From the NCBI GenBank assembly GCA_016711405.1, contig JADJSZ010000070.1, forward strand, positions 1 through 24,973: a stretch of DNA of 24,973 nt, written 5' to 3'. A program made the position numbers and the translations under genes. Under the pieces are notes generated by a model, which had not been told where the DNA came from, did no database searches, and saw nothing but the letters and a program-made list of their open reading frames with translations. Source of the stretch: Candidatus Hadersleviella danica. GTDB lineage: Bacteria; Chloroflexota; Anaerolineae; Promineifilales; Promineifilaceae. Positions within the stretch are counted from its first letter, which is position 1; every line of letters begins with the position of its first letter. Positions 24,573-24,973 of the stretch are shown here, one piece after another.

Positions 24573-24871
24573 CCACCATCCGCCAAACCAGAGAAGCCAA
24601 CCGCGTAGAGGTTGATTTCGGCGGGCAGGAGGATGAGGAGGGCGGGAATCATTAGGGGGAGTAGGGGGCAGGGGGAGTGGAGGATAATTGCTTGCGGTAT
24701 TCTCCAAATCCAAAATCCAAACCCAAAAATCAAAAATCCACCAACTGTCCACGGCGAGCCGAGCCATGGCAGGTGGGGGAAGAAATTGCTCGTAGAGGAG
24801 GCGGGGTGAGGAATGGAGGAGGTGGAGAACTGCGGTGGGGGAGTATAGCGGGGGTGGTGGTTCGATCAGAG
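24566..24871 (-). CDS. C-terminal piece of an unidentified membrane protein
   Basis: An open minus-strand frame entering from about 24871 and ending at TAG 24566-24568. It reads PHLPWLGSPWTVGGFLIFGF, GFWIWRIPQ, then PLMIPALLILLPAEINLYAV and GFSGLADGGW: two probable membrane helices. Its stop overlaps the ATG of the DUF2723 gene (ATGGTAG), which suggests an upstream partner in the same operon. I do not recognise the family. Part of the stretch is an AATCCAAA tandem repeat (24703-24741), so the frame may be partly chance. Confidence 0.3.
24700..24742. repeat. Tandem repeat AATCCAAA/AAATCAA
   Basis: Five to six degenerate copies of CAAAATC and CCAAATC in a row, typical of the short tandem repeats that occupy gaps in this genome. 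It suggests that the true gene boundary is near. Confidence 0.75.
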
Positions 24872-24973
24872 CAAACGGCCAGGCCTGGGGAACACGGCCG
24901 GGGAAACCATCATAAATAATGCCCGAGGATTAATTGTAGGCGTTACTGTTGAATTGGATTCATGCGCTTTAAG
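24872..24973. other. Window end, no supported gene
   Basis: The last 100 bases contain two GGCCGG/CGGCCA-type motifs and an AT-rich stretch. No open frame of convincing quality or RNA gene was found. A minus-strand gene may enter from outside. Confidence 0.3.

Noticed and set aside
24485..24742. Repeats as a CRISPR array
   Set aside because: Units are 7-8 bases, contiguous and without spacers; no cas gene is present.

Overview
The window is about 25 kb of a GC-rich bacterial chromosome. The gene content fits the phylum Chloroflexota, probably an Anaerolineae-like lineage. This is an inference from a MoaD-MoaE fusion, IF-3 with a poly-Asp tail, a DUF2723 membrane protein with C-terminal beta domains, a VIT/VWA surface protein, a stand-alone DUF2344 protein and Chloroflexi-style HNH nucleases. 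No 16S rRNA or other marker is present to settle it. Two genome-wide habits are visible: the palindrome CGGCCG is extremely frequent, and gaps between genes are filled with short tandem repeats of 7 or 8 bases.

Most conserved genes are split over two or more reading frames by single-base gains or losses, mainly in homopolymers. This includes infC, rpmI, rplT, rpmH, fabF, rnc and mrdA. Essential genes cannot all be dead, so I read these as uncorrected sequencing indels. Coordinates below span the whole reconstructed gene, and lengths in residues are approximate.

Layout. 1-1522: a complete IS4/IS701-like insertion sequence with 19-bp terminal inverted repeats. 1560-4428 (+): moaD-moaE fusion, fabF, rnc. 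4451-5486 (+): a complete IS1595-family element with an 8-bp target duplication, followed by a nested-hairpin MITE-like repeat at 5507-5665. 5704-7311 (-): the infC-rpmI-rplT translation operon with its promoter and terminator. 7504-12293 (-): an envelope block of mreD, mrdA (PBP2), a Wzt-like ABC ATPase with a carbohydrate-binding tail, and a small coiled-coil protein. 12363-13055 (-): a small helical protein overlapping an HNH nuclease gene that has lost its core. 13131-15535 (-): a membrane-anchored VIT/VWA protein. 15624-17758 (+): YchJ-like SEC-C protein, DUF2344 protein and phosphodiester glycosidase lipoprotein. 17884-19774 (-): DUF35 OB-fold protein and RtcB RNA ligase. 19821-21033 (+): acyltransferase 3. 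21062-24871 (-): HNH endonuclease, rpmH, a large DUF2723 glycosyltransferase-like membrane protein, and the end of another membrane protein.

The recurring theme is the cell surface: elongation-type wall synthesis (MreD, PBP2), polysaccharide export and decoration (Wzt-like ATPase, acyltransferase, DUF2723 protein) and surface proteins (VIT/VWA, glycosidase lipoprotein). No CRISPR array, tRNA, rRNA or prophage was seen. The most unusual items are the tandem-repeat system (also in frame inside a gene), both transposons abutting those repeats, a hairpin that would hide the transposase start in the IS1595 element, two probable leaderless transcripts, and the HNH gene with a missing core.
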